Assembly: GCF_003003095.1 (NCBI RefSeq)
Contig: NZ_PVTT01000002.1
Coordinates: 310,001-374,000, forward strand
Direction: 5' to 3'
Length of the DNA stretch: 64,000 nt
Source of the DNA: Hasllibacter halocynthiae
GTDB lineage: Bacteria > Pseudomonadota > Alphaproteobacteria > Rhodobacterales > Rhodobacteraceae
Numbering within the stretch: position 1 is the first letter of the stretch; the number at the start of each line of letters is the position of its first letter. Positions 43,898-52,098 of this stretch are shown here, piece after piece. Position numbers and translations under genes: made by a program. The notes below the pieces were generated by a model. It was not told the DNA's origin, searched no databases, and worked only from the letters and a program-made list of their open reading frames with translations.

Positions 43898-45528
43898 ACC
43901 ATCTCCTCGGGCACGCCGGGGACGGGCCGTCCGAACCGCTCCGCGGGCGTGACGGGATGGGGTAGCAGGAACCCCTGCCGCTCGGCCGGAGGAAGCGACG
44001 CGTTGCGGTTGGCGAGCGCCGTCCAGGCCGCCGCGGCGGTGGACGGGTCCAGGCACTCGGCCGGGGGATCGTCCGGCAGCCAGTGCCGCATGCACCGCTC
44101 CCGCAGGTGGCGAACGTCGGCGGGGTCGCGGAATGCGACGCCGGTCTCGGTGTCCCAGCGCATGGAGCGCCCGTTCAGGTTGGCCGACGACACGCTCGCC
44201 GCCGCGTCCCCGAAGATGGACACCTTGGCATGGACGTAGATGATGGGCGCGCCGAAGAGCGCGTCGCGCCCGTCCGCCTGCCCGGCCGCCATGGGGCGGG
44301 CGGGGCTGCCGACGAAGAGGCGGCTTCCGAAGGCACGCCGGACGCGGCGGACGCAACGCGCCTGAAGGTGCTCGCCGTAGCGCATGTCGAGCTTTCGGCG
44401 GTCCTGGAAGGCGACCTCCTCGGGGGCGGCGGGCAGGATCAGGATGCAGGTGAGACCGGGATCGCGCCTGGCCGCCTCGACGAGGGCGCGGGCGATGGCC
44501 CGGTCGCGTAGGAACTGCGTCTCGAGGTAGATCAGGCCGCGCGCGCGCCCGATCTCGCGGGCGTGAAGGTCGGCGATCTCGGAGACGACGGGTTCGGGGG
44601 ACATGGATAGGCCCTGCACCCGCCGCTTGCGCGACAGGGTCCGCAGGAGGTGCCGGCACGGCATCACGGGCGCGCGGCGGGCGCATTCGTCGAGGAAGCG
44701 CTGGAGGTGGTCGTCCGCCTCCGCCGCGGCAGGCCCGTGCACCACGGCCTGGACGTCGTGCCACGTGTCCGGTCCCGGCCGGTCGTGCGACCAAGTGTCG
44801 AAGCGCCGCTCGTCGAGGTCCAGCCCGCCGATGTAGAGCGTCTCGCGGTCGAACACCGCCATCTTCTGATGATGCGTCGCCGGCACCAGGGGCGGGATCG
44901 GCCAGCGGCGCGGCGCCAGCGCGTCCTTCGCCGACGCCAACCAGGGCGCGAGGCCCGGCATCTCCGAGAGCGCGCGGTCGAGCTGCCGCTCGCCAAGGGC
45001 CGCCAGATCGCGGGCGCGTTCGTGCAGCTCGCCGAGGATGCGGCGGTAGAGGAAGGCGCGGGGGCCGGCGGCGACGCGGGCGGGGTGGAGCGCGGCCGAC
45101 ACGTCGAGCCGCCCCGCCACGTCGCCAGCCGAAGCACGCGCGACCTCCTCGGCGGCGAGGAGGATGCGGATCGACCGCCATGTCAGCCGGTGGGTAGGCG
45201 AGGCGACGACGGGGTCGAAGTCCGCCAGGACGAGGTCCACGTCCACCCCGCGTGCGAGCGTGTGCACGAGAAGGTCGAACCAGTCCCGCCCCACCGCCAG
45301 CCCTTCGGCGGAGTAGAGCGGCGTCCTAGGGTCGAAGATCCGAAAGCCCATGCGGACGTTCCTGCGGGCGCCGAGGAAGAGCCGCTCGAACGCGGGGAAC
45401 CCTTCCTCGGCGGTGACGAGGAAGGCCGGGGCGCCGGGCGCGCGGGCGGGCGGGGGCCGCGGGCGGCGCGGCGGCCCGGCGCCGGGCGCTCCGCCTCCGC
45501 CGGACGCGGGCAGGCCGAGCTTCCTCAC
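43894..45528 (-). CDS. Phospholipase D-like protein in the ecfG operon
   Basis: A 544-aa PLD-superfamily protein with no signal peptide. The first HKD motif is canonical, H220-x-K222-x4-D227 (HHQKMAVFD), followed by GG. The second is H433-A-K435 (HAKVSIFGD), where the usual Asp position is Gly440 and an Asp follows at 441, then SSANLNGRSM. A PE/PC phospholipase or cardiolipin-synthase-like activity is possible. It starts with GTG at 45528, overlapping the kinase stop by 4 nt (GTGA), so it is the fourth gene of nepR-ecfG-kinase-PLD. Confidence 0.85.
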   Translation of the reverse strand: MRKLGLPASGGGGAPGAGPPRRPRPPPARAPGAPAFLVTAEEGFPAFERLFLGARRNVRMGFRIFDPRTPLYSAEGLAVGRDWFDLLVHTLARGVDVDLVLADFDPVVASPTHRLTWRSIRILLAAEEVARASAGDVAGRLDVSAALHPARVAAGPRAFLYRRILGELHERARDLAALGERQLDRALSEMPGLAPWLASAKDALAPRRWPIPPLVPATHHQKMAVFDRETLYIGGLDLDERRFDTWSHDRPGPDTWHDVQAVVHGPAAAEADDHLQRFLDECARRAPVMPCRHLLRTLSRKRRVQGLSMSPEPVVSEIADLHAREIGRARGLIYLETQFLRDRAIARALVEAARRDPGLTCILILPAAPEEVAFQDRRKLDMRYGEHLQARCVRRVRRAFGSRLFVGSPARPMAAGQADGRDALFGAPIIYVHAKVSIFGDAAASVSSANLNGRSMRWDTETGVAFRDPADVRHLRERCMRHWLPDDPPAECLDPSTAAAAWTALANRNASLPPAERQGFLLPHPVTPAERFGRPVPGVPEEMV

Positions 45529-47315
45529 TGGGCCGCGAAGGTGGCCGCGCGGGCGGAGGCCTGCTCCTCGGCGTCGAGCCGGTCGCCCTCGTCGACGAAC
45601 GCCCGCTCGCGGAACGACAGGCGGACGCCGTAGCGGCCGTCCCTCTCGCCGTCCTCGAGCCTCGCGTCGAGCTGGGCCGCGAAGGCGGCGAGCAGGCGCC
45701 GCCCCAGCCCGCTGGACCGCGACCTGCCCTCCACCGGCGTGACGCCGCCCTCGCCGAGCGTGTTGGCGATGACGAGGTCCACCGCGCCGTCCCCGGACGT
45801 CTCGAGGGAGACGGATATGACCGGGTGCCCCCCGCCGGCGGGGGCCCCGAGATACTTCAAGGCGTTGGTCATCGCCTCGGTCACGAACATGCAGAGCGGA
45901 ACGGCCTGGTCGGGGTAGAGGTCGACCGGGTCGATCCGCTTCTCGATCAGGGGGCTCTCCTCGCCTTCCGATCCTATGTCGGCCATGTGGTCGACGATCT
46001 CGGAGATGACCTCCCCCGCCTCGAGGCGGCGAACGTCCGTGGTCTGGTAGAGGTTCCGGTGGATCGCCGCGAGGCCGAGCACCCGGTCCTGCACCCGCCG
46101 CAGCACGAGGCGCGCCTCCGGCGAGGACAGCTCGCGCATCTGCATGTTGATGATCGACGATATGAGCTGGAGGTTGTTCTTCACCCGGTGGTGCACCTCC
46201 TTGAGGAGGACGCGCTGCTGGTGGAGGGCGTTCTCGACCTCGGCCTCGTCGCGCACGATCTGCCGGGTCATGGTGGTGAAGTCGTCCTCCATCTCCGCGA
46301 TCTCCAGCGGAAGGCCGGCGACCGCGCCCTCCTTGGGCAGCAGGCGGCTATCGGCGAACTCGCGCATGCGGCGGTTGAGGCCGCGAAGATGCCGGATCAC
46401 CAGCCAGTCGATCGCGAAGTAGCTGACGAGGACGCTCGCCGCCCACATGAGGCCCGGAAGAAGCCAGGAAGGCAGAAGGTAGCCCCCCGCGAGGATGCCG
46501 GCGCTGCGGTCCGGGAAGCTGGCGAGCGCGAAGAGCCGGTCCTCGGCGAAGGGGACGATGGCGAAGGCGCGCCGCTCGCCAAGGCCGTCCCGGGCGGTGA
46601 AGACGCCCGGCCGGTCGCGCACGAGCTCGGAGAGGACCATGCTCGCGGGCAGGCGGTCCTCGACGCTGATGCCGCCCTCGAAGCCGCCCGCCCCGACGAC
46701 CGCCCCGGACCGGGTGAAGATCACGATGTCCATCCCGGCCACGACGGGGATGTCGGGTCGCACGTTCACCGTCGGCACCGAGAGCGACACGTAGCCCAGG
46801 AGCGTGCCGGCGGCGTCGAAGGAAGGGTACGAGATGACGATCACGGAGGTGCGCGACAGCGGCGCCTCCTCGTTGACGATGACCATGGGCTCGGGGTTCG
46901 ACAGCATCAGCTCGTGATCGTCCCAACCGCTGAAGTCGAATTCCCTCCCGGAGGAGGAGCAGGTCATCACGCCCGACGAGGGGATGAAGCCCGCGAAGCT
47001 GTAGATCGAGCCCTCCTCCACGAACGCCGCCATCCGGCGGCGGCATGCCTCCGGATCGCCGGCGATGGTCGGCACGACGGTGGCCAGCGCCCTGGCCGAG
47101 CCGAGCGCGCGCTGCGTCAGCACGCGGTCGGCGGTGACCGACTGCTCGGTCAGGGCGAGGAGCGTCAGCTCCGCCCGGGCCTGCTCGATCTCGGCGGATT
47201 GGCGGGTCTGCAGGACGGAGAGGACGCCGATCGGCAGCAGGGCGATGGTCAGCAGCACGGCCAGCCGGACGCCGATCCGCTGGGCGAACCGGGCCGGACC
47301 GGTCACGGGATCCAT
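45525..47315 (-). CDS. Membrane HisKA_2 histidine kinase of the general stress locus
   Basis: A 596-aa sensor kinase. Helix 1 is at about 17-36, a periplasmic Cache-like sensor at about 37-280 (with Cys91 and Cys119), helix 2 at about 283-305, then a short HAMP-like region, the dimerisation domain with EVHHRVKNNLQLISSIIN (phospho-His at H375/H376), and an HATPase (VTEAMTNALKY, SGLGRRLL). Next to nepR-ecfG-phyR it is the likely PhyK-type kinase that phosphorylates PhyR. ATG 47315 overlaps the ecfG stop by 1 nt. Confidence 0.88.
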   Translation of the reverse strand: MDPVTGPARFAQRIGVRLAVLLTIALLPIGVLSVLQTRQSAEIEQARAELTLLALTEQSVTADRVLTQRALGSARALATVVPTIAGDPEACRRRMAAFVEEGSIYSFAGFIPSSGVMTCSSSGREFDFSGWDDHELMLSNPEPMVIVNEEAPLSRTSVIVISYPSFDAAGTLLGYVSLSVPTVNVRPDIPVVAGMDIVIFTRSGAVVGAGGFEGGISVEDRLPASMVLSELVRDRPGVFTARDGLGERRAFAIVPFAEDRLFALASFPDRSAGILAGGYLLPSWLLPGLMWAASVLVSYFAIDWLVIRHLRGLNRRMREFADSRLLPKEGAVAGLPLEIAEMEDDFTTMTRQIVRDEAEVENALHQQRVLLKEVHHRVKNNLQLISSIINMQMRELSSPEARLVLRRVQDRVLGLAAIHRNLYQTTDVRRLEAGEVISEIVDHMADIGSEGEESPLIEKRIDPVDLYPDQAVPLCMFVTEAMTNALKYLGAPAGGGHPVISVSLETSGDGAVDLVIANTLGEGGVTPVEGRSRSSGLGRRLLAAFAAQLDARLEDGERDGRYGVRLSFRERAFVDEGDRLDAEEQASARAATFAAQ

Positions 47316-47875
47316 CAGAAGGAGCCCTGGCCGCCCTGTGCGATGACCGCCATGGTGGCGTTGTCCGTCATCGTCAGCTCCTCGCCGTCCTCGAGCTGCA
47401 GGAGCTCGGCCAGCTTGCCGCGGCCGCGGTTCGCGCGGCTCTTGATGGTGCCGATGGCGCAACCGCACATCGCGGCCGCCTCCTCGTAGGAGAAGCCCTG
47501 CGCGCCCACGAGGATCAGTGCCTCGCGCTGCTCGTCGGGAAGTTGCTCGAACGCCTTCTTGAAATCGGTCATCTGCAGGCGACCGTCATGGGCGGGCTTC
47601 TCGGAGAGCGACGCCGTGAACACCCCGTCCACGTCAGCGACCTCGCGCTTGGCCTTGCGCCGGTTCGAGTAGAACGTGTTGCGCAGGATCGTGAACAGCC
47701 AGGCGCGCATGTTGGTGCCGGCTTGGAACTTCTCGATGTTGGTCCACGCCTTCACGATCGTGTCCTGCACGAGGTCGTCGGCCGCGGCCCCGTTGCGGGT
47801 CAGCGACAGGGCGAAGGCCCGGAGGGCCGGGAGGTGATCGACGAGCTCGTCTCGCGGGTCGGGATGATCGCTCAT
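47315..47875 (-). CDS. ecfG: General stress sigma factor EcfG
   Basis: A 186-aa ECF sigma factor with region 2 (about 15-80; AADDLVQDTIVKAWTN, NMRAWLFTILRNTFYSNRRK) and region 4 (about 110-160; LPDEQREALILVGAQGFSYEEAA, GTIKSRANRGRGKL). Its position directly after nepR identifies it as EcfG-type, which directs RNA polymerase to GGAAC-N16/17-CGTT promoters. The ATG overlaps the nepR stop by 4 nt (ATGA), a usual arrangement that ties sigma to anti-sigma dosage. Confidence 0.94.
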   Translation of the reverse strand: MSDHPDPRDELVDHLPALRAFALSLTRNGAAADDLVQDTIVKAWTNIEKFQAGTNMRAWLFTILRNTFYSNRRKAKREVADVDGVFTASLSEKPAHDGRLQMTDFKKAFEQLPDEQREALILVGAQGFSYEEAAAMCGCAIGTIKSRANRGRGKLAELLQLEDGEELTMTDNATMAVIAQGGQGSF

Positions 47876-48042
47876 TGCGCGTCCTCCGACTGGTCGACCT
47901 CGCGTGCCTTCAACTGCGCGATCAGGTCGCGGAAGCGGTCGGGAACGCCCTCCCGCGCGACCTCGCCATAGACGCGCTTGAGGTTCTCGTCGATCTGCGC
48001 GGCCACATGGGGCCGCGGCTCGCTGTCATTCTGTTCGGTCAA
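47872..48042 (-). CDS. nepR: Anti-sigma factor NepR
   Basis: A 56-aa protein whose core (ENLKRVYGEVAREGVPDRF, then RDLIAQLK) is the NepR helix pair that binds EcfG and, under stress, the sigma-like domain of phosphorylated PhyR. The start is TTG at 48042 (protein MTEQNDSEPRP), since no ATG or GTG fits. The stop overlaps the ecfG start by 4 nt. A near-consensus EcfG promoter lies upstream on the same strand, implying autoregulation. Confidence 0.9.
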   Translation of the reverse strand: MTEQNDSEPRPHVAAQIDENLKRVYGEVAREGVPDRFRDLIAQLKAREVDQSEDAQ

Positions 48043-48090
48043 AGGGGCCTGTCCCGCTCGGATGATCCGAGAGATTTTGCTGCTGTCCAG

Positions 48091-48122
48091 GGAACGGAAC
48101 CTGCGGGGCGGCGTTCGGTTCC
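48091..48122. promoter_or_regulatory. Overlapping divergent EcfG promoters between nepR and phyR
   Basis: Plus strand: GGAAC (48091-48095), 16 nt, CGTT (48112-48115), an exact match 39 nt before the phyR ATG. Minus strand: GGAAC (48122-48118), 16 nt, GGTT (48101-48098), one mismatch, leading to nepR-ecfG. The region forms an imperfect inverted repeat (GGAACGGAAC and GTTCGGTTCC). Confidence 0.72.
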
Positions 48123-48154
48123 CTGATGGACAGGAAACGAAGGTTCAACCGCAG

Positions 48155-48973
48155 ATGGACGATCAGAATGCCGCGCCCGACATCGCGACGACGGTGGCGG
48201 GGCAACTTCCCTATCTGCGGCGATACGCGCGTGCCCTGACGGGCAGCCAGCCCTCCGGGGATCGCTACGCGGAGGCGACCCTCATGGCGATCCTGGAGGA
48301 TCGGAGCGTGTTCGATCGTGCGCTCGAGCCGCGCACGGCCCTCTTCAAGGTGTTCAACTCGATCTGGATCTCCTCGGGCGCGCCGGTAGACGAGGATGGC
48401 GGCGAGGGTGGGCTGTCCGGACGCGCCCAGGCCCATATGCAGAACCTCACGCCGAACTCGCGCGAGGCGCTGCTGCTCCACACAGTGGAGGAGTTCGGGT
48501 TCGACCAGATCTCGTCGATCATGGACATTCCCCAGGAGGACGCCGAAGCCTACGTCCGGACCGCCCAGCGCGAGATGCAGGACGCCGTCGCCGGCAAGGT
48601 CCTCGTCATCGAGGACGAGGCGATCATCGCGATGGACATCCAGTCCATCGTCTCGGAGATGGGGCACAAGATCACCGGGGTCGCGCGCACGCGCGACGGC
48701 GCCGTGGACCTCGGCAACAAGGAGAGGCCCGACCTCATCCTCGCGGACATCCAGCTCGCTGACAACTCGTCGGGGATCGATGCGGTCAACGACCTGATCG
48801 GCACGCTCGGCGAGGTGCCCGTGATCTTCATCACCGCCTTCCCCGAGCGCCTGCTCACCGGCGATCGTCCCGAGCCGGCGTTCCTGATCTCGAAGCCCTA
48901 CACCGAGGATCAGGTCCGCTCGGCAGTGAGCCAGGCGCTGTTCTTCGCCTCTACCGAGACGCTTCACGCCTGA
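48155..48973 (+). CDS. phyR: General stress response regulator PhyR
   Basis: A 272-aa anti-anti-sigma regulator: an EcfG-like domain without DNA-binding ability (about 10-140), then a receiver (about 147-265) with E153/D154, phospho-acceptor D198 (LILADIQLA), T227 and K247 (LISKPY). When phosphorylated it captures NepR and frees EcfG. ATG 48155 with AAGG upstream. It is divergent from nepR across the shared promoter region. Confidence 0.95.
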   Translation: MDDQNAAPDIATTVAGQLPYLRRYARALTGSQPSGDRYAEATLMAILEDRSVFDRALEPRTALFKVFNSIWISSGAPVDEDGGEGGLSGRAQAHMQNLTPNSREALLLHTVEEFGFDQISSIMDIPQEDAEAYVRTAQREMQDAVAGKVLVIEDEAIIAMDIQSIVSEMGHKITGVARTRDGAVDLGNKERPDLILADIQLADNSSGIDAVNDLIGTLGEVPVIFITAFPERLLTGDRPEPAFLISKPYTEDQVRSAVSQALFFASTETLHA

Positions 48974-49290
48974 GGCGCGGCGGCCGGGCCGCGCTTGCCC
49001 CGCCAGCGCAGCGAGGCCCGGTTCATCGCCCAGAGGTCGGACCGCCCCGCCAGCGCCCCCTCGCCCAGCGACACCGCCCGGGCGAGCACCTCGCCTGGGG
49101 CGTGCCGATAGGCCGGCCGGCCCGCGATCGCGTCGTACCACCGGCCGCCGACCGCGTTGTCGAGAAGGATGCGCTGGAAGCAGTGGTCGAGACGTACCGG
49201 CCACCCCCGCGCGTGCGCGGCGGCCGGAAGCCGCTGCCGGGTCAGGGTCAACCACCGATCCTCGAGCGCGGCGCGGGCGGAGGGTTCCAT
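48964..49290 (-). CDS. 108-aa conserved-looking protein under EcfG-type promoter
   Basis: A cytoplasmic protein with the segment ARGWPVRLDHCFQRILLDNAVGGRWYDAI. I believe similar proteins occur in other Rhodobacterales, sometimes labelled GCN5-like, but I see no acetyltransferase motif and call it unknown. ATG 49290 follows an exact EcfG promoter so closely that the transcript would start only a few nt before the ATG. Its 3' end overlaps phyR by 10 nt in convergent orientation. Confidence 0.7.
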   Translation of the reverse strand: MEPSARAALEDRWLTLTRQRLPAAAHARGWPVRLDHCFQRILLDNAVGGRWYDAIAGRPAYRHAPGEVLARAVSLGEGALAGRSDLWAMNRASLRWRGKRGPAAAPQA

Positions 49291-49298
49291 GCCGGCGC

Positions 49299-49323
49299 AA
49301 CGACCTCGGGCAACGCCCGTTCC
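49299..49323 (-). promoter_or_regulatory. EcfG-type promoter of the 108-aa gene
   Basis: Minus strand: GGAAC (49323-49319), 16 nt, CGTT (49302-49299), an exact match. The -10 element ends 9 nt before the ATG at 49290, implying a leaderless or nearly leaderless mRNA. Confidence 0.65.
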
Positions 49324-49339
49324 CTCACCCCCCCCTCTC

Positions 49340-49708
49340 TCAGCCGCCCGACGCCCGCGCCGGGAGGAGCGCGTCGAGAAGCGCGCCCTCCGAGAAGGGG
49401 GACGGGACGAAGACCCATCCTTCGGATCGCTCCAGCGCGTGATCGCCGCCGCCGTCCAGCACCACGATGCGAGCGCCGCTCCTCCGCGCCGCCTCGGCGA
49501 TGCCGCTCCTTCGAAGGGCGGCGATGGGCCAGGAGGTCAGGAGAACGTCGAACTCGAGGTCGTGGACGTCCGGCGGGGCGCCGACGACCGCATGGGGGGC
49601 GGACACGGCGACGCCGGGCGCCGCCACCGCGAGCAGCTCGGCGACGTCGTCGGCGACGATGACGTCCTCGACGAGCACGAGGAAGGTGGCCTTGGGCGCA
49701 GCGTCCAT
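49340..49708 (-). CDS. Degenerate receiver-like (pseudo-receiver) protein
   Basis: A 122-aa protein with the layout of a CheY-like receiver: strand 1 with an acidic residue (FLVLVEDVIVADDVAELL), a strand-3 position reading DVLLTSW where the phospho-Asp is normally found, and a C-terminal PSPFSEGALLDALL replacing the conserved KPF. Both the acceptor Asp and the Lys are missing, so phosphorylation is unlikely. It is divergent from the Crp/Fnr gene over 90 nt. ATG 49708. Confidence 0.65.
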   Translation of the reverse strand: MDAAPKATFLVLVEDVIVADDVAELLAVAAPGVAVSAPHAVVGAPPDVHDLEFDVLLTSWPIAALRRSGIAEAARRSGARIVVLDGGGDHALERSEGWVFVPSPFSEGALLDALLPARASGG

Positions 49709-49747
49709 CGGGATCCCCTCGAAGACTGCGGTGTGCCGGAGGGATAT

Positions 49748-49772
49748 GGAACCCCCAATAGGAGGAAGCATT
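49748..49772 (+). promoter_or_regulatory. Possible EcfG promoter of the Crp/Fnr gene
   Basis: GGAAC (49748-49752), 16 nt, CATT (49769-49772): one mismatch from the EcfG consensus, 26 nt before the ATG at 49799. This is a weaker case than the exact matches nearby. Confidence 0.35.
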
Positions 49773-49798
49773 AAACTCCGACATAGGAAGACGGTGGC

Positions 49799-50530
49799 AT
49801 GGCGACGGATTGCGCGAACTGTCCGCTTCGCGGGCGGCCTCTCTTTGCGGCACTGGCGGACAAGGATCTGGCGTTCATGCGCCGGTTCAAGGTCGGCGAG
49901 CTGACCGTGGAGGCGGGCACGCCGATCATGATGGAGGGTTCGAACTCGCCACAGCTCTTCACGGCGCTGCGGGGCATGGGGATCCGGGCCAAGACGCTGT
50001 CGAACGGCCGGCGCCAAGTGGTGAACTTCGTCTATCCCGGCGACTTCCTCGGCCTTCAGTCGGCCGTCATGGACGGGATGCGGCACACGGTCGAGGCGGT
50101 CACGCGGATGACGCTCTGCGTGTTCGACCGCAAGGAGCTCTGGTCCCTCGTGCGGGGCAATCCCGAGCTGGCCTACGACCTGACCTGGATCGCCGCCACG
50201 GAGGAGCACTTCCTCGGGGAGGCGCTGGCGACCGTGGGCCAGCGCACGGCGGTCGAGCGGATCGCCTGGGCCCTCGTGCGGGTCACTCGGCGCTGCGAGG
50301 CGCTCGGGATCGCGGATGCCGGCCGCGTGCCCTTCCCCTTCCGGCAGCAGGACCTCGCCGACGCGCTGGGCCTGTCGCTCGTCCACACGAACAAGACCCT
50401 CGCCCGTCTGCGCGAGCGTCAACTCGCGAGCTGGCACGACGGGATACTCTCCGTGCCCGAGACGGAGAAGCTCGCGCGGGTGGCGGGGATGGAGGGCGAG
50501 GACCCGGCGGAGCGGCGACCCCTGATCTGA
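49799..50530 (+). CDS. Crp/Fnr family transcription regulator
   Basis: A 243-aa regulator with a cyclic-nucleotide-binding-like domain (about 15-140; FLGLQSAVMDG) and a C-terminal winged helix (about 150-225; FPFRQQDLADALGLSLVHTNKTLARL). The N-terminal CANCPLR has only two Cys and lacks the full Fnr four-Cys set, so an oxygen-sensing 4Fe-4S cluster is doubtful. ATG 49799 with GGAAG about 9 nt upstream. It lies in the stress island, divergent from the pseudo-receiver. Confidence 0.88.
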   Translation: MATDCANCPLRGRPLFAALADKDLAFMRRFKVGELTVEAGTPIMMEGSNSPQLFTALRGMGIRAKTLSNGRRQVVNFVYPGDFLGLQSAVMDGMRHTVEAVTRMTLCVFDRKELWSLVRGNPELAYDLTWIAATEEHFLGEALATVGQRTAVERIAWALVRVTRRCEALGIADAGRVPFPFRQQDLADALGLSLVHTNKTLARLRERQLASWHDGILSVPETEKLARVAGMEGEDPAERRPLI

Positions 50531-50651
50531 CAAGGGCGCTCGCGGATATGTCGTATGGAGGCACCGCCCCGGTTTTCGCTATGTCCTAGTGCATCGCTCC
50601 TCGCAGGCGGCCCGCCGGAACGATGGATGCGATATTCGCCGAAACGGCGCT

Positions 50652-51653
50652 TCAATCGTCCGTTTCCTCGAGAAAACGGATCAGGAGGCGCTCCTCCCGG
50701 GTGAGGGCGCGGGGTCCGCCCCGCAGGCCCTCCAACGCTTCCGAACCGTCCTGGGACATGGCGATCACCGAAGGGTGCACATAAGATTTGCGGGCGATGG
50801 CGGGCGTGTTGTGCAACCGCTCGGCAGCCGCTTCGGTCATGCCGCGGATGGTCGTCGCGCCGTCCAACGCGGCCCGGAACGCGGCGAGCGTGCCATGCCA
50901 GGTGCGGAAGGTCTTGACCGTATGACCCTCTCCGGCCGTCTCGCGCAGCCAGTCGTTCACCTCTTCGGACCGAACCGACCGGGCCTCGCCCTCCTCGTCG
51001 ATCCAAGAGATCAGCGTACGGCCGGGAAGGTCGGCCGAGGCGTGCAGCGCCCGCGCGAGCGCGCGGTCCGCGAGACGCTTGCGCACGCGCGTGCCGCCCT
51101 TCGCGGTCCAGGACAACTCGATCGCGCCGCCCTCCGAGCGGGCTTGGCCGGGTCGCAGCGTAGTGGCGCCGTAGGTGCCGTTCTCCTCCAGCGCCTTGGG
51201 CGATCCGACGCGGATGGCGGTGGCGTCTATCATCCGGATCAACGTGGCCAGGGCGAACTCGTGGCTGCCGGGCTTCGCGGCGAGGCCCTGCGCGGCGGCG
51301 GCCCGCACGTCCGGCAGCGCGCGGCCGAACTCCGGTAGGGCATGGAACTTCGTCGCAGCGCGCGCTTCGGTCCAGTCGGGGTGGTAGCGGTACTGCTTGC
51401 GGGTCCGCGCGTCGCGCCCCGTCGCCTGGAGATGGCCGCGCGGCTTCGGGCTTATCCAGACGTCCGTGTAGGCCGGGGGAACGGCCAGCGCGTCGAGGCG
51501 CGCCCGCTCGTCTGCGGCGTCGATCGAGGTGCCGTCGGGGGCGGTGTAACTCCATCCCCTGCCCCGCCGGCGGCGCGCGATGCCGGGGCGGTCGTCGGGA
51601 TACCAGACCAGACCCGCCGACCGCGCCTCCGCCTTGGATGCCTCAGGCGGCAT
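50652..51653 (-). CDS. DNA topoisomerase IB (poxvirus-like)
   Basis: A 333-aa bacterial type IB topoisomerase that relaxes supercoils by a 3'-phosphotyrosyl intermediate. The catalytic residues are visible: Y291 (ARKSYVHP), K247/R250/H253 (VKTFRTWHGT), R140 and R148 (IRMIDATAIRVGS). The N-terminal part binds DNA (WISPKPRGHLQATGRDARTRKQY). ATG 51653 lies inside the 3' end of the upstream host-attachment-family gene, an 11-nt overlap, so it belongs to the stress transcript starting near 52372. Confidence 0.92.
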   Translation of the reverse strand: MPPEASKAEARSAGLVWYPDDRPGIARRRRGRGWSYTAPDGTSIDAADERARLDALAVPPAYTDVWISPKPRGHLQATGRDARTRKQYRYHPDWTEARAATKFHALPEFGRALPDVRAAAAQGLAAKPGSHEFALATLIRMIDATAIRVGSPKALEENGTYGATTLRPGQARSEGGAIELSWTAKGGTRVRKRLADRALARALHASADLPGRTLISWIDEEGEARSVRSEEVNDWLRETAGEGHTVKTFRTWHGTLAAFRAALDGATTIRGMTEAAAERLHNTPAIARKSYVHPSVIAMSQDGSEALEGLRGGPRALTREERLLIRFLEETDD

Positions 51654-52098
51654 CCTTGATGTCTTCCGCCACGCGCTGCTCGATCGCGTCGAGGGAGTGG
51701 TTGGTCAGCGTCTTGGGGATCTCGGCGATCACCTTGCTCTCGACCTCCTGGTGCAGCTTCTTGCGGATCTCGCCCAGCACGCCCGGCGCGGCGACGAGGA
51801 CGATCCGATCGAAGGCCCCCTTGTGGGCATGTGCGTAGAGCAGCTCCGCGAGATCGTCCGCGAAACGGTCCTTCTGAAGCTCGTGCCAGTCGGTGTCCTC
51901 GAAGGCCGACTTGTTGCCTTGGCTGTCGGACATGCGGCCGCGGCGATTGGCGGCCTGCTCCCGGGTCGGGGGGTTCTCCTGCTCTTCTTTATCCAGGACG
52001 CGCAGGTCGATGTAGTCCGCGTCCCCGTGGTTCTCGAGGATGAGGGCCTTCTCGCCGTCCGCGACGAGGACCCAGGTGCCGCCGGTCAGCCTGGCCAT
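51643..52098 (-). CDS. Host attachment protein family (PF10116)
   Basis: A 151-aa protein of the family named after an Agrobacterium attachment gene but related to the eRF1/pelota-like baeRF fold. The motifs are TWVLVADGEKALILEN at the N-terminus and DRIVLVAAPGVLGEIRKKL in the C-terminal part. A role at stalled ribosomes or in stress is inferred from fold relatives only. ATG 52098 overlaps the stop of the upstream 75-aa gene by 1 nt. Confidence 0.85.
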   Translation of the reverse strand: MARLTGGTWVLVADGEKALILENHGDADYIDLRVLDKEEQENPPTREQAANRRGRMSDSQGNKSAFEDTDWHELQKDRFADDLAELLYAHAHKGAFDRIVLVAAPGVLGEIRKKLHQEVESKVIAEIPKTLTNHSLDAIEQRVAEDIKDAA

